A DNA stretch of 64,000 nucleotides, taken from contig JAZGTN010000009.1 of the NCBI GenBank assembly GCA_037783415.1, positions 5,022,001-5,086,000 of the forward strand. The letters run 5' to 3'. Origin of the DNA: Leptasterias polaris (Eukaryota; Echinodermata; Asteroidea; Forcipulatida; Asteriidae). The notes beneath the pieces are model-generated. The model was not told where the DNA came from. It saw only the letters and a list, made by a program, of their open reading frames with translations, and made no database searches. The position numbers and the translations under genes are program-made. Of the stretch, positions 11,671 through 21,700 are shown in pieces. How positions within the stretch are numbered: the first letter of the stretch is position 1; every line of letters begins with the position of its first letter.

Positions 11671-13557
11671 ATGGTTCCTATACTTCAACACTATTCCAAT
11701 CTTTTACACTGCAAAAACTGGGGCGTTCAAATGGATACTACGGGTGTTGTCACATATAGATACCGAACAGAAAATCAGTTATCATCATAGGGTGTTAAAA
11801 AATAACACCATTATATACCATTAATATTGAAATTCAATAGAAATTTGTTGTTGCGAATTACAGTGATTGATTAGTTGAACTGCTAACAAACTTAAATGAA
11901 CCTTCATTGCGAACTCTAACTTCTCTCCTGGAGTTTTTCACCTCGTACATCAATCTGATATCCTGATCCACCACATCACCTTCGTGAGCGACGCTCTAAC
12001 GCTCCCAATGTCTCGGGAGATTTACTTAGATTACAGTTTTCCTCTTGAAACATTGAAGGGCTATAAATCCGTCAAGTCTCTTTCAATCGAATCTCAGTTG
12101 AAAAAAGGTGTTCTCTGTGAGTTGAACATATTTAAGCTGTGGAAATCCTCAAAGCCCTATGTGACAAATTGTTTTGTATGACGCTTAATTGCGTAAAGTA
12201 CAAACGGAGTCCTTTGGGGACAAACACTATGTGGGAAATGAACCCAGAGTCTTGCAAGAAAACAGGCAAGAAAAAAACATGTCAACTTTCAAAATATCAC
12301 AAAAATCCCGCCTTTCTTTAAAGACGTACATAATTGGACAGATTGAACATTCGTTGGTATTGTTTTTGTCAAGCAATTATTCAAAATTAAAGCGACGTCA
12401 ACACGGCCTGACTATATAGGCGACCTGAGATATATCAGTACCTATTACCAGGAGGATAAAGTGTGAAAAAATGTTTATAGCTTATTGTTTTGAAATAAAT
12501 TGCAAATGATTGGATTCATATACAACATATTTCAGACATTACATTGTGATAGGCCGATCCAATTTTGACTATATAATAAAAGTATTTTTAAAATCAATTT
12601 ATGTTTAATATTTAATATACGGTAATATAGAGAGCTTTATCAACTGCATACTTTAAGCAAGATTTATATTTTACACAGTGTACATGTTTTCGAGTGTCAG
12701 AATCCGTGTAATCATCAAGAAAATTCATGTTATATAATCACTAGAAAATAAAATAAGCTGTTGCAAAATGCTTGCAATTTAACCAAAGGACATATAGTAT
12801 AATAATGTAAACATTGTAAATGTACGTTCCGACTCTTGCATAGTTTTCTCTAAATTTTAGCTAAGCTTTCATGATCCACTTTAGATGAATCAATATGTGA
12901 AAAAAAATAATATTATCGTATGTTTTATTCTCATACTTAGAAGTGCATGTTTGTATTTCCCTGTCAGTGTCAAGAAACTTTACCGACCCTTCATCGTAAA
13001 ACCGACAGTCGATAAACATGTATTCCAGGAGAGAGTATATACTTCATTGTGTTTCCCTTCCAAGTCCTTGATAAACTGACAGGTTGTTGTTACAATAACG
13101 ACCCTACAATCAACTGTCACTTTCGGACTGCTATACGTCTCGGCTTGAAGCTCCCTTCGACCCAATAAAGCCCAATAAAAGAGTTTTTATTGGACACTTT
13201 ATCACGACGAGAGAGTCTGTTATTTGTGGTCAAAGATGTCCTTAACGGTAAAAACATTTTGAAGGATTACGCGGGATCTTCGATTAATCAAACGGGTGAA
13301 ATGTTTGTCTTTCCGCATTTGCATGAAAGAATGTAACTTTAGGTTGGCTCGGTGGTTTCTTGTCCTGCCTTTCACCTCTGTAGAAGGTTTCAAATCCCAC
13401 CTCGTACGAAGCCTCGTTCGTTGCTTCGGTTTTTCAGTCCTTAATTTCGTCGGTTTTTCCTTTTGGGTTTTTTCCTTCCACATCTAAATATTCTTCATCT
13501 CTTTATCAATACAGAGTAACGGGTTACTTTTCAAGTCGGATTCAATGAAATCTTGTT
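11671..13557. other. No gene seen
   Basis: ACACTGCAAAAACTGGG at 11706 resembles a transposon end of the CACTGTAAAAA type, but no partner end was found. The rest is featureless. Confidence 0.5.
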
Positions 13558-13560
13558 TTA

Positions 13561-13733
13561 TAGACCTTATGCATATGACGTAATTTGAGTAGGGCGCCCT
13601 CGCCTAGAGGTCAAAAAGAAGATGTTCATTGGCCAGTCCTGTGCGCCGCGCGTACAAATCAGCGCGTTTCCATTGTTTCATCATCAGTTTACCTTTAAAA
13701 TGGCGGCTTGGTGACGTCAATGCATAAGGTCTA
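13561..13733. mobile_element. 173-bp MITE with TTA target duplication, carries CRE-like sites
   Basis: Terminal inverted repeats TAGACCTTATGCAT / ATGCATAAGGTCTA are flanked by TTA at 13558-13560 and 13734-13736. The subterminal sequences are TGACGTAA (13576) and a perfect CRE palindrome TGACGTCA (13712), and AAAATGGCGGC (YY1-like) lies just inside. A second, inverted and older copy is at 35008-35141. Confidence 0.8.
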
Positions 13734-13736
13734 TTA

Positions 13737-14893
13737 CGCAGAGATTTAAAATCAAAACATCAGTGGTGATTTATTTCTTTGCAAATCGCCCACTCAAAGG
13801 CCACTAGAGGTGTGGGCTAATATATAAAATAAGAGAAAGGTCAACGGGAAAAGAAGATATCTTGTAACATTTTATTTTGAACTATGATATACTGTAAGAT
13901 CATGGGAAACATGATACAGATAGTTCCAAAGTACAGTAGTTCTATGGAGGAAAGTCATACCAAAATATCCCACAGTATAACTTGCCTGTGGAACAGATAC
14001 ATTGTTTTAAGCGACGAAAATACGGACATTTTGTTGAGAAAGCTTTTAAGTAGTAATTGGTATGCCCTAACAGTACATTTTTACTTAAGAAATTTCATTT
14101 TGTTGTATCTATTTGATTTCAAATCTTTAGACATGCAATTCAGAACAGTTAAACGCTGGCTGTCAAGGATTACACAAGTATACAAACTTTCATCGAAAGA
14201 ATACGTCAAGATAAACAAAATATTATACACAAGTTTGATAAATAAAAGTGCGCTGTGAATTATGTTTTACGAATTATTTTTGACGATACGAAGCCGAGTG
14301 AAATGGATAAGTACAAAATTCACCAAGTGAATAATTCTGCGATAATACTCAAATAAAATGCATTTAATATTGGTTTTATTGTAACTCACACAAAGATCCT
14401 TGTAAAAAAAAAAAATCACAATAATTAGAAAGTAGACACAGAAACCCCGCACTCAATGAGTTATATAACATACTAAAACATTCTACTGTGCACGACTCCC
14501 GTGTAGATAACAACCTAACCTCGTTGTGGATAACCGTTATTTTGAAAACGACACTGCGAAACGTTGGACGCGTGTGTCCAACAATAACTATCAATAGGAC
14601 TCCTAAATTGAATTGTTGAGCGTTTTGGCAGTATGGCAAAATGAGGGACGACACTTGACACGTGCTCCGCCAATCACATTACAAGGGTCTATGTGTGACT
14701 TTTATAAAGTTAAATATGCTGATACCTGCCAAGAAATGTCATTCAAAGTGTAAATAGTCAGTATTGACAAAACCTCCTTGTTATAAGAAGTTGACATTCA
14801 CATTTGTTGTGTTTGTTGCTGCAAATTGTTGAGTTTGAGATAGTTTTACTCTTTTAAAAGCCAATGACCAAATGCCACGAGTGACAAAATGTT
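13737..14893. other. No gene proved
   Basis: The 124-codon plus frame 13884-14258 is Ile/Lys/Leu/Ser-rich, as AT-rich noise would be, with no domain or splice context. Confidence 0.5.
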
Positions 14894-15140
14894 CCCTCTA
14901 AAAACACCCAGGTCAGAGTATTGCCCAAATGGACCTTACTCATGTCTGCGGCAGGCTGACTCGAAAACTGGTTCAAAAAAAAACAAAAAAAACGGAGGGG
15001 GGGGGGGGGGGGTGTACTAGCTAAGAATGTGCGCCAGTCTGACCCTTTTCAGGGTCAATTGACACAGATTCCGGGTCATGGTGATCAAGAAATGGGCTAG
15101 GCCCCACGTGACCCGCAGTCAGGGTCATCTCTGACCAGAT
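14894..15140. repeat. GGGTCA repeat family, copy 3, interrupted by A/G runs
   Basis: Opens with CCCTCTAAAAACACCCAGG. An A-rich run and G16 (14997-15012) split it. It later has GACACAGATTCCGGGTCATG and AGGGTCATCTCTGACC. Confidence 0.6.
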
Positions 15141-15300
15141 GATTTTAAAGTGAAAATGAGTCCATTTATTTGGTTGGAATATTTGCTTCAGGACAAAGGA
15201 GCAATGAGATCGAATCCCATCCGTTAAGGATACTCTCGACTACCGTATAACTTAAGCACGCATACTGGGGTGAATGCCCCGGTCCCAACTTCGACCTTTA

Positions 15301-16402
15301 AGGCCCTGTCACACCTTGGCGTTTTAGCCAACGTATGCGGACGAATACAAATTTCTCTAAAACGCTGGCATACATTGAAATATCGATGGTTTTTTTTCAA
15401 TTTTGAGCGTATACAAAGCGTATTCATAATGAGTTGGACGTATACATATCGTAGTAGTAACTTATATAAAACGTTTCCATAACGTTTAGATAACTTATGC
15501 ATAGCGCGCGGAGCGTATCGTCGACGATCACGTGTCGTACACTATAAAAAAGCTGCCGCTCGACGATTCCAATCGTAATTAAGGCCCTGTCACACCTTGA
15601 CGTTTCAGCCAGCGTATGCCGACGTATGAAAAATGTGGCGAATACGTCGAATAAGTTATGAATAAGTTTTTAAGAAGTTAAGAGCACGCTGAAGCACGCT
15701 GGTATACGTCGTAGTACGGCGAGGTCGTCGGAATTTTTTGAACATGCACAAAAAATGTCGACTTATGTCAGCGTATGGCTCATACGTCCCGCATACGCGG
15801 GACATAAGTTTAGGTAAGTTATGGGATCGTTGACACGTTATGGAAACGTTCTATATAAGTTACTACTAAAATATACGTCCAACTCGTTATAAATACGCTT
15901 TGTACACGCTCAAAATTGACAAAATCATCGCTAGTTCAGCCATAGGTTCAGCGTATGCCAGCGTTTTAGAGAATTTTTGTATATGTCGGCATACGCTGGC
16001 TAAAACGTCAAGGTGTGACAGGGCCTTTTGAAATAAGTTTTGGGTACGCTAGACATTATCTCGACGTATGTCGACTTTTGAGTAACTTACAAGTAACGTG
16101 TCGACTTTTGATTAACTTACAAGTAACGTGTGTGAACATGTGTCAACGATCGCATAAACTTACAAAAATTTATGGCCCGCGTATGCGGGACGTATGAGCC
16201 ATACGTCATACGTTGAAAATTGTTGTGCATGCACACACAATTTCGACGATCTTGCCGTATTACGACGTATACCAGCGTGCTTCAGCGTCCTCTTAACTTA
16301 TACAAAACTTACCCATAACTTATTTGACGTACGCCAGCGTATTCTCCAAATTGTGCATACGTCGGCATACGCTGGCTAAAACGTCAAGGTGTGACAGGGC
16401 CT
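15301..16402. mobile_element. Harbinger-like foldback MITE (outer), TTA target duplication
   Basis: The ends are AGGCCCTGTCACACCTTG and its inverse, flanked by TTA at 15298-15300 and 16403-16405. TWA target duplications of 3 bp are the PIF/Harbinger hallmark. Long subterminal stretches rich in CGTATG/CATACG dyads extend inward. A second element (15582-16026) lies inside it in the opposite orientation, so the uninterrupted outer element is about 657 bp. There is no coding capacity. Confidence 0.75.
15582..16026. mobile_element. Harbinger-like foldback MITE (inner, nested)
   Basis: 445 bp with the same AGGCCCTGTCACACC ends. The flanks are TTA (15579-15581) and TTT (16027-16029), a target duplication with one change. 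Its left part pairs with 16180-16402 and its right part with 15301-15500. The outer element is therefore the same family in reverse orientation, and this copy jumped into it. Confidence 0.75.
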
Positions 16403-16538
16403 TTAGTTATTGAGTGCCCACACAAAACATGGGTGTTGTATGACGAGACTCGACGCCCAAGGGCAATGAAGACCGTACCCCATCCATGAACACGAATTAG
16501 ACCCATAATAACCGGCAAGCCATCTCAACAACTATATA

Positions 16539-16764
16539 CTACTCCAACACTGTATGGATATTGACTTCATAAATCCAATGATGATCGTGCTCCTGATGGG
16601 TTTCGGCATCCCTCCTTAAGTGGACAGGTGTAGTTACACTCTCCAGAAAAACATCCGGTAAATCACTATAAACCATCTCAAGTTGTCGGAGAAAGACGTT
16701 ACTACTGCACAAAGTCTTGTTGCAGGCCAACCCGTCTTAAATAATTGTTCATCGTAATGGTAAA
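16539..16764 (-). other. Unassigned sequence next to the broken PIN-like copy
   Basis: Minus-strand frames stay open here (for example LRQLEMVYSDLPDVFLESVT), but the residues no longer match the family I recognise upstream of 16765. It may be a separate degraded element or a diverged 3' part of the same one. No call is made. Confidence 0.2.
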
Positions 16765-18240
16765 GACTAGATGGAAGATATATATCAAACACAATGTCTG
16801 TCCTTTTGTACTTGGAAGTGTATGATTTTACAGTAGGAAGGATATCCAGTGCGGCATATTCATCAAATGTCTTTGACCTTCGTGGCGGCAAGGCGTTCAC
16901 CAAAGCTGACCCATCAATAATTATTTCATCGGCCTCTGGTTCAGTGTCTGGTATAACAACGTGGCTCTCAATAATGGCAGTAAGCTGGGACTTCTGGCAA
17001 GTGCGAAGCTTTCCACCGTCACTAAGTGCAGCTGAAAAAGGCTGATTCTCGTGTTGAAAGAACTTTTGAAGGTCACACTCTCTGGTCTGCCATGAGATGA
17101 ATAGTTTGGAAAAGAGTCGGCAGTCTTCCTTTAGCCTTGATTGCTTGTGGAGTTTGTGCACTGGTTCTTGTCGAAAAAAATATATCGTGTTCTTCTTCAT
17201 TGGTTCATAGAAGACACATTTGTTGTTACTTTCTAGTCCCTTCATGAATTCCTTGAAGCGGATTCTGCCTCGCTCAAGGTGTGTGTGTGTGAATCATTTC
17301 AGCAGCACTGGGGTGGGCAATTTTCTTTGTATCAAGTGTCAGCAGATCATTGGTTTCTTCTTGGAATGGATTTCCCAAATCCTGAATAGTAGCAAACAGC
17401 TTCTGCACTTTCTCCAAGAAGACTATCTGGGCTCGTCTTGTCTGGGCGCGTCAACTTTGGCTTCTGAAGCACTATCATACTGAGCAACCAAATGGCTTAC
17501 TTCAGGACCAGCAACCATCCACCTTCTCAGCGCTGATGGATCTTCAGTGACGCCAATTGCACCCCCATCACCTTTGATGACGGCATTGGCATGTTCATGA
17601 GCCTGGTCTATGGCCATTGCTGAGAAGTCCCTGAAGTTTTGTGCACCACAAATTTTTCATCGTTGAATTCCTTAGCAACTTCTGGGTGTTTCTGCTCTAG
17701 GGTCATCATGTCTCTCAGATGGACGGGGAGCCACCGTGCATAGTTGATATTGTTATTTGCAAAGAAGTATGGAATCAGTTCAGTGAGTGCAAGACAGTAG
17801 GACCTAATGAGTGACAGAATCACCAGTTCCATGAACAGAACAAGGCTCCAGTACTGGAATTGAGGGCTTTGCAGTCTGCGTCTCTGACACCAGTCTTCAT
17901 AAGTCAAAACTATGTCAGAGCCTTCCTCTGCTTCCCTGCAGTAGTCTGCATAGGCTGCCTTCATGAGTTTGTATAGACTGCTCGCTGTTATTTGGTGCAT
18001 TTGACGTGTTCTTGTGACACTTGATGCTGAGAGAAATGATTCTGCAGTACCAGCAGAGAAGATTTCTGCCTCAACAAGGGCTCCTGTCTACCCACTGTTT
18101 TGCAGCAGAGTTCCAATCGACCTCAATGCAACCATCTCAATATGCAGTCCACCAAACATGATGACAAACTTGTCCTCACCAAATTGCACAGGCCAATGAA
18201 CGGTGTGACCTGTAACAGCTTGCTGTGGTATAAATTAGAC
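16765..18240 (-). pseudogene. Broken copy of a transposon-like protein family with a PIN/NYN-like region
   Basis: Read from 18240 down to 16765, the minus strand encodes, in changing frames: WPVQFGEDKFVIMFGGLHIE (about 18200-18140); SFLSASSVTRTRQMHQITAS; YEDWCQRR..SPQFQYW (about 17900-17850); NYARWLPVHLRDMMTLEQKH (about 17750-17690); AIDQAHE, KGDGGAIG and ALRRWMVAGPE (17617-17490); LGNPFQEETNDLLTLDTKK (about 17370-17310); HLERGRIRFKEFMKGLES; then EIIIDGSALVNALPPR and KTFDEYA (about 16930-16850). From memory, predicted proteins with this order are numerous in coral, fish and echinoderm genomes, have no assigned function, and carry an Asp-rich PIN/NYN-like C-terminal half; I could not check this. 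Here a TGG-to-TAG stop near 18095, frameshifts near 17627, 17430 and 17285 (the last at a GT run), and loss of everything after 'IYLPSSL' make it a dead, truncated copy. Residue identities are seen; the function is not known. Confidence 0.7.
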
Positions 18241-18682
18241 TTGTTGAAGTTGAGAACTGTTGTTTTATTGTCTATAAGAGTGTAGGATCACCAATGAAGG
18301 AAATTACCTCAACTAGGACACCATCTCTGTATTACTTACTGCTGTATGATGAAAGGATAGGCTTAATATGTACATTTTTCACAAAAACAGAGATTTAAAT
18401 GGTATTACGGATGGCTTATAGATAAATGAGTGGTAAATTTTTAATTTATGATTCGACACTAAATTCACTCCAATCGGGCTAGTGGATCACATTTTACAAC
18501 CAGAATACTATTACAATGGCAACACTGGCGGCCATCTTGGAAAATGGCGGCCATCTTGGAATTTTTAATTGGTTAACGGGATTTTTTAATTCAGTGGCTC
18601 TAGAGGAACCCTCATGCAAATTGTGGTGCTTGTATCACAAAGTGAACGATTCCTCAGATTTATACACTTAGCCGCTGGACTA

Positions 18683-18803
18683 AGCGGTTCGGGACTTTTC
18701 GTGTGCTCTCGGAACATTCCGGCTGCGCTGATACGCCTCTCTCGGTTCGCGACGATCCCACGAATGACCCGTCCCGAGAGCACACGAAAAGTTCCGAACC
18801 GCT
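18683..18803. repeat. Inverted repeat, 30-bp arms, 61-nt loop
   Basis: The arms are 18683-18712 (AGCGGTTCGGGACTTTTCGT...) and 18774-18803, with one mismatch. The GC-rich loop contains CTCTCTCGGTTCGCGACGA. Origin unknown. Confidence 0.8.
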
Positions 18804-19500
18804 GTAGAGGTTAGTTTTTAGTGGCTTCCGTGTTTCACAGTGTGCGTTATACATAAGCAATGTTTGCTTACACACCTATTGCGCAACTCCAAGGCGTTTG
18901 CCAACCAATAATTCTGCTAATTCTGCGACAACCCTATCAGCTAGGAATGGTTCCCGTAAGCGCAGGATAAGCAGAGCCATGAAATTTGCCACATGGGATG
19001 CAACTACTGTGATGTCCATCTTATCTGCGATTCCGTGTCAAAACTCGTAATCTGTTCTCCTGAAATTGTGTAATAATAGCTCAATAAAGTTCACCGCTTA
19101 ATCATGGGATAACCTAGGCTGGGAAAAGATGTTGGGAAGCAGTTCATTCCCCGGGATAGTAACACATGCCCCGGGGATAGTCTGTTCTAGAGTAGTAACT
19201 GGAGTCCCGGGTGGCGTGAACTGCACACAGTGTTGCAGTTACTGCTGCCAAAATGGGCCTTTTTAGTCATCTAAATATAAACTATACCGGTACAAAACGT
19301 TTTGAAACATTTATAAGCAACAATTTCCTTCAGCGAAAACCGGGCTATACAACTTTAAAACATACCTTTACAAGGACAAGTTAAAAACAACATGGAAACG
19401 TTACAAGCTACTAAATGAAATCACAGATAATTTGCAAGTAACGGGAAATAAAAACTAATGGATTGAAAGACTTGTTGTCGGAAGTTTTGTTTTCATTGTA

Positions 19501-19690
19501 CACTCTAAGAACTCCCGGGTTAGATTGATCCAGATTCCAGGTAGGGGTCTGTCCCAAATTTGGGTCAGATTGACCCCAAAAACACATCAACAAATGGGAT
19601 TTTGACTCTGATTCTGCGTCAGTTTGACACAGTTTTTGGTCAGTTTGACACAGATTCCTGGCCAAAAGTGGGTCAAGCCCAAGCTTTTTT
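19501..19690. repeat. GGGTCA repeat family, copy 4, perfect GGGTCA-n3-TGACCC
   Basis: Opens with CACTCTAAGAACTCCCGGG. 19562-19576 reads GGGTCA-GAT-TGACCC, an inverted repeat with 3-bp spacing. Downstream are tandem GTCAGTTTGACACAG units. Confidence 0.7.
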
Positions 19691-20470
19691 TTGTATATGA
19701 CCCTGTTAAATGAATTACCGGGAGACCTAATTATACTAGGTCCAAAATCGATTGTGACGGAATGCGTGATTCCCACGCCAAAGAGAACAAAAACTCACAG
19801 AAACAGGGGGAAATAAAATGAAAACAGAAATATAATTTCTGTGAAAACAATAAAATCACGTACCATCCACGACTTGTCAATAGCCCCTTAGTCAATGAAT
19901 TCATACACAGCCGAACGGAGATATAAACAGACTAAAGTTTCTAATTTGAATTCTCTTTTTGGAACATTTGAAATGTTGTTCACTGTTGTCTAATATTTAT
20001 CTATTTCTATCCTTCTGTTATTCTACTGTATGTAACAAAATGCACGTGTATGGTACGGACAGTATAGGTGGAAGGCTAGACAACCTAAAAGTGTTTATTA
20101 TAGTTTCTCTGCCATACTCCCCTGCTTGGTTTCACTTGGTTGATTGAAAGTTGGCAGTTGAAATTCACGTTTCTTTTGATCTTAAAAGCTCATGTGTATT
20201 GATGTTTTTTGCTCACACCCATCCGTCTCGGTAAATGGAAGTAGTCTGGGTCTGGAGACACGAAAAGCAAATATAGGCACCATCCTAATATCTACTGTTG
20301 CCTGATTTGCATCGACCTTTGTTTAGTTTAGTTATTGCCGAGAGTGACATAAGTTGATCTGCCAACACACAATTGTTAGACAATACGGAAATGTTATGCA
20401 TTTCTATGACTGCTCTTGGTATCACAACACTTTCCCCCGTAGCTAGTACCAGGGGGAACATTCGTATACT

Positions 20471-20692
20471 TTATTCGGTAGGAGTTAAACCACCTCCCTG
20501 AGCGACGCTTCCTCCTGCTGGAGGACCACACTCACTTCCGATCTGGAAGACTAGAGTTGCTCCCGATGGAATCGTGACAGTCCATTTTAAAGCGAGCCGA
20601 ATGGTCCCGGGCTTGTTCAGGAAATTACGTTGTAGCGCCGGGACGGCGTCGCGCACACTAATAGCCGTGGAGCCATCCGTCTTTAGAGACTG
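20471..20692 (-). CDS. Possible terminal coding exon of an unknown gene
   Basis: Unrecognised. On the minus strand a pyrimidine-rich acceptor (ggtttttag, ending at 20693) opens a 74-codon frame starting QSLKTDGSTAISVRDAVPAL and continuing through RLALKWTVTIPSGATLVFQI to CGPPAGG and a Gly/Thr-rich end with a TAA stop. The stretch is clearly richer in G+C than its surroundings, especially at third codon positions, and alternating hydrophobic residues suggest beta strands. An AATAAA overlaps the stop codon and could be the polyadenylation signal, which would make this a last exon. The upstream exons would lie at higher coordinates, and I could not find one with confidence. No domain was recognised. 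Confidence 0.3.
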   Translation of the reverse strand, partial: QSLKTDGSTAISVRDAVPALQRNFLNKPGTIRLALKWTVTIPSGATLVFQIGSECGPPAGGSVAQGGGLTPTE

Positions 20693-21237
20693 CTAAAAAC
20701 CACATCTATTATGGAGTGATAATACACAATTTTGTCCAGACCATAGTTTTCGTTTCACCAATATAAAAAAAAACCCGATCATGTTAACTTAAAAACTTCC
20801 ATTTAGATAAATCATAAACAAATAAGCCCTGTTGATATTTTTTGGAACTCAATTTCCGCATTGATTGACGCTTTCACCTGCTCTTAATCAGTAATTCAGA
20901 CAAAACTCCCTTGTTACTGCTTCGCTTCTTGTACCTTTTCGTTTTACAATTCAAATTCCTGTCATCGGTGTGGTTTTCTGTCTATCGTAATGTATGGGAT
21001 ATGACAGATGACACGCCATATTGACGGATCCCGACATACAATTATCTTATTACGTCAAAATGAAACCACATCGGTGTTCTTTGATGGCAACATTTTCCAC
21101 TAATCATGTACGCCTTAAGCGTCCATCCTTTATGTAGTTTTACAGATTAAGCTTGTTACCGCGTTACATGATCAATAAGCCCCGCTTCGTTACAGCGTGT
21201 GTGTATGTGTGAGGTTTTGTTTTGGTTTGTTTTGTTT

Positions 21238-21280
21238 TTGTTGTTGTTGTTGTTGTTTTTTGTTTTTTTTGGGGGGGGGG
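21238..21280. repeat. (TTG)n, T8, G10
   Basis: TTG units followed by T8 (21263-21270) and G10 (21271-21280). Confidence 0.9.
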
Positions 21281-21629
21281 TTATGTTTTTTTTTATGTAC
21301 GGGAGCATGCTAGTGTTTAAAATTGAATGCATTAGATGAGGATTACGTCATTACGTTGGTAAATGCATACATGGAGGGGTATGGTCAACAGCCGTTTCGT
21401 GGAGTGAGATGCCCATGTTCACGTTCAACAGTTACGTCTAGTACGTCTACCTGTTCGTCTTAAGTCTAGTTACAGGTGGTTGTATACAATTGAAGGGGCT
21501 CCTGGCGGTTAAATATGGCATTACTGATACATTTTTATTGCTGAAATTACCTCCAAAGACATGTTTAATTTTTTTCCATTCCCATGCAATGTGTGTTGTT
21601 AATACCCGCTGCTGGTGACTTGTTAATTA

Positions 21630-21634
21630 GTATT

Positions 21635-21700
<66 letters not shown>
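21630..21700. repeat. (ATT)n microsatellite
   Basis: About 23 ATT units. It produces a poly-isoleucine shadow frame that is not a gene. Confidence 0.95.

Larger units (their letters stand above)
18241..20470. other. No gene proved
   Basis: Holds the inverted repeat at 18683 and GGGTCA copy 4. 18525-18560 has two tandem GGCGGCCATCTTGGAA blocks (YY1-like). Otherwise featureless. Confidence 0.5.

Noticed and set aside
16015..16379. 60-codon plus-strand frames as small genes
   Set aside because: They lie wholly inside the foldback MITE and have no independent support.
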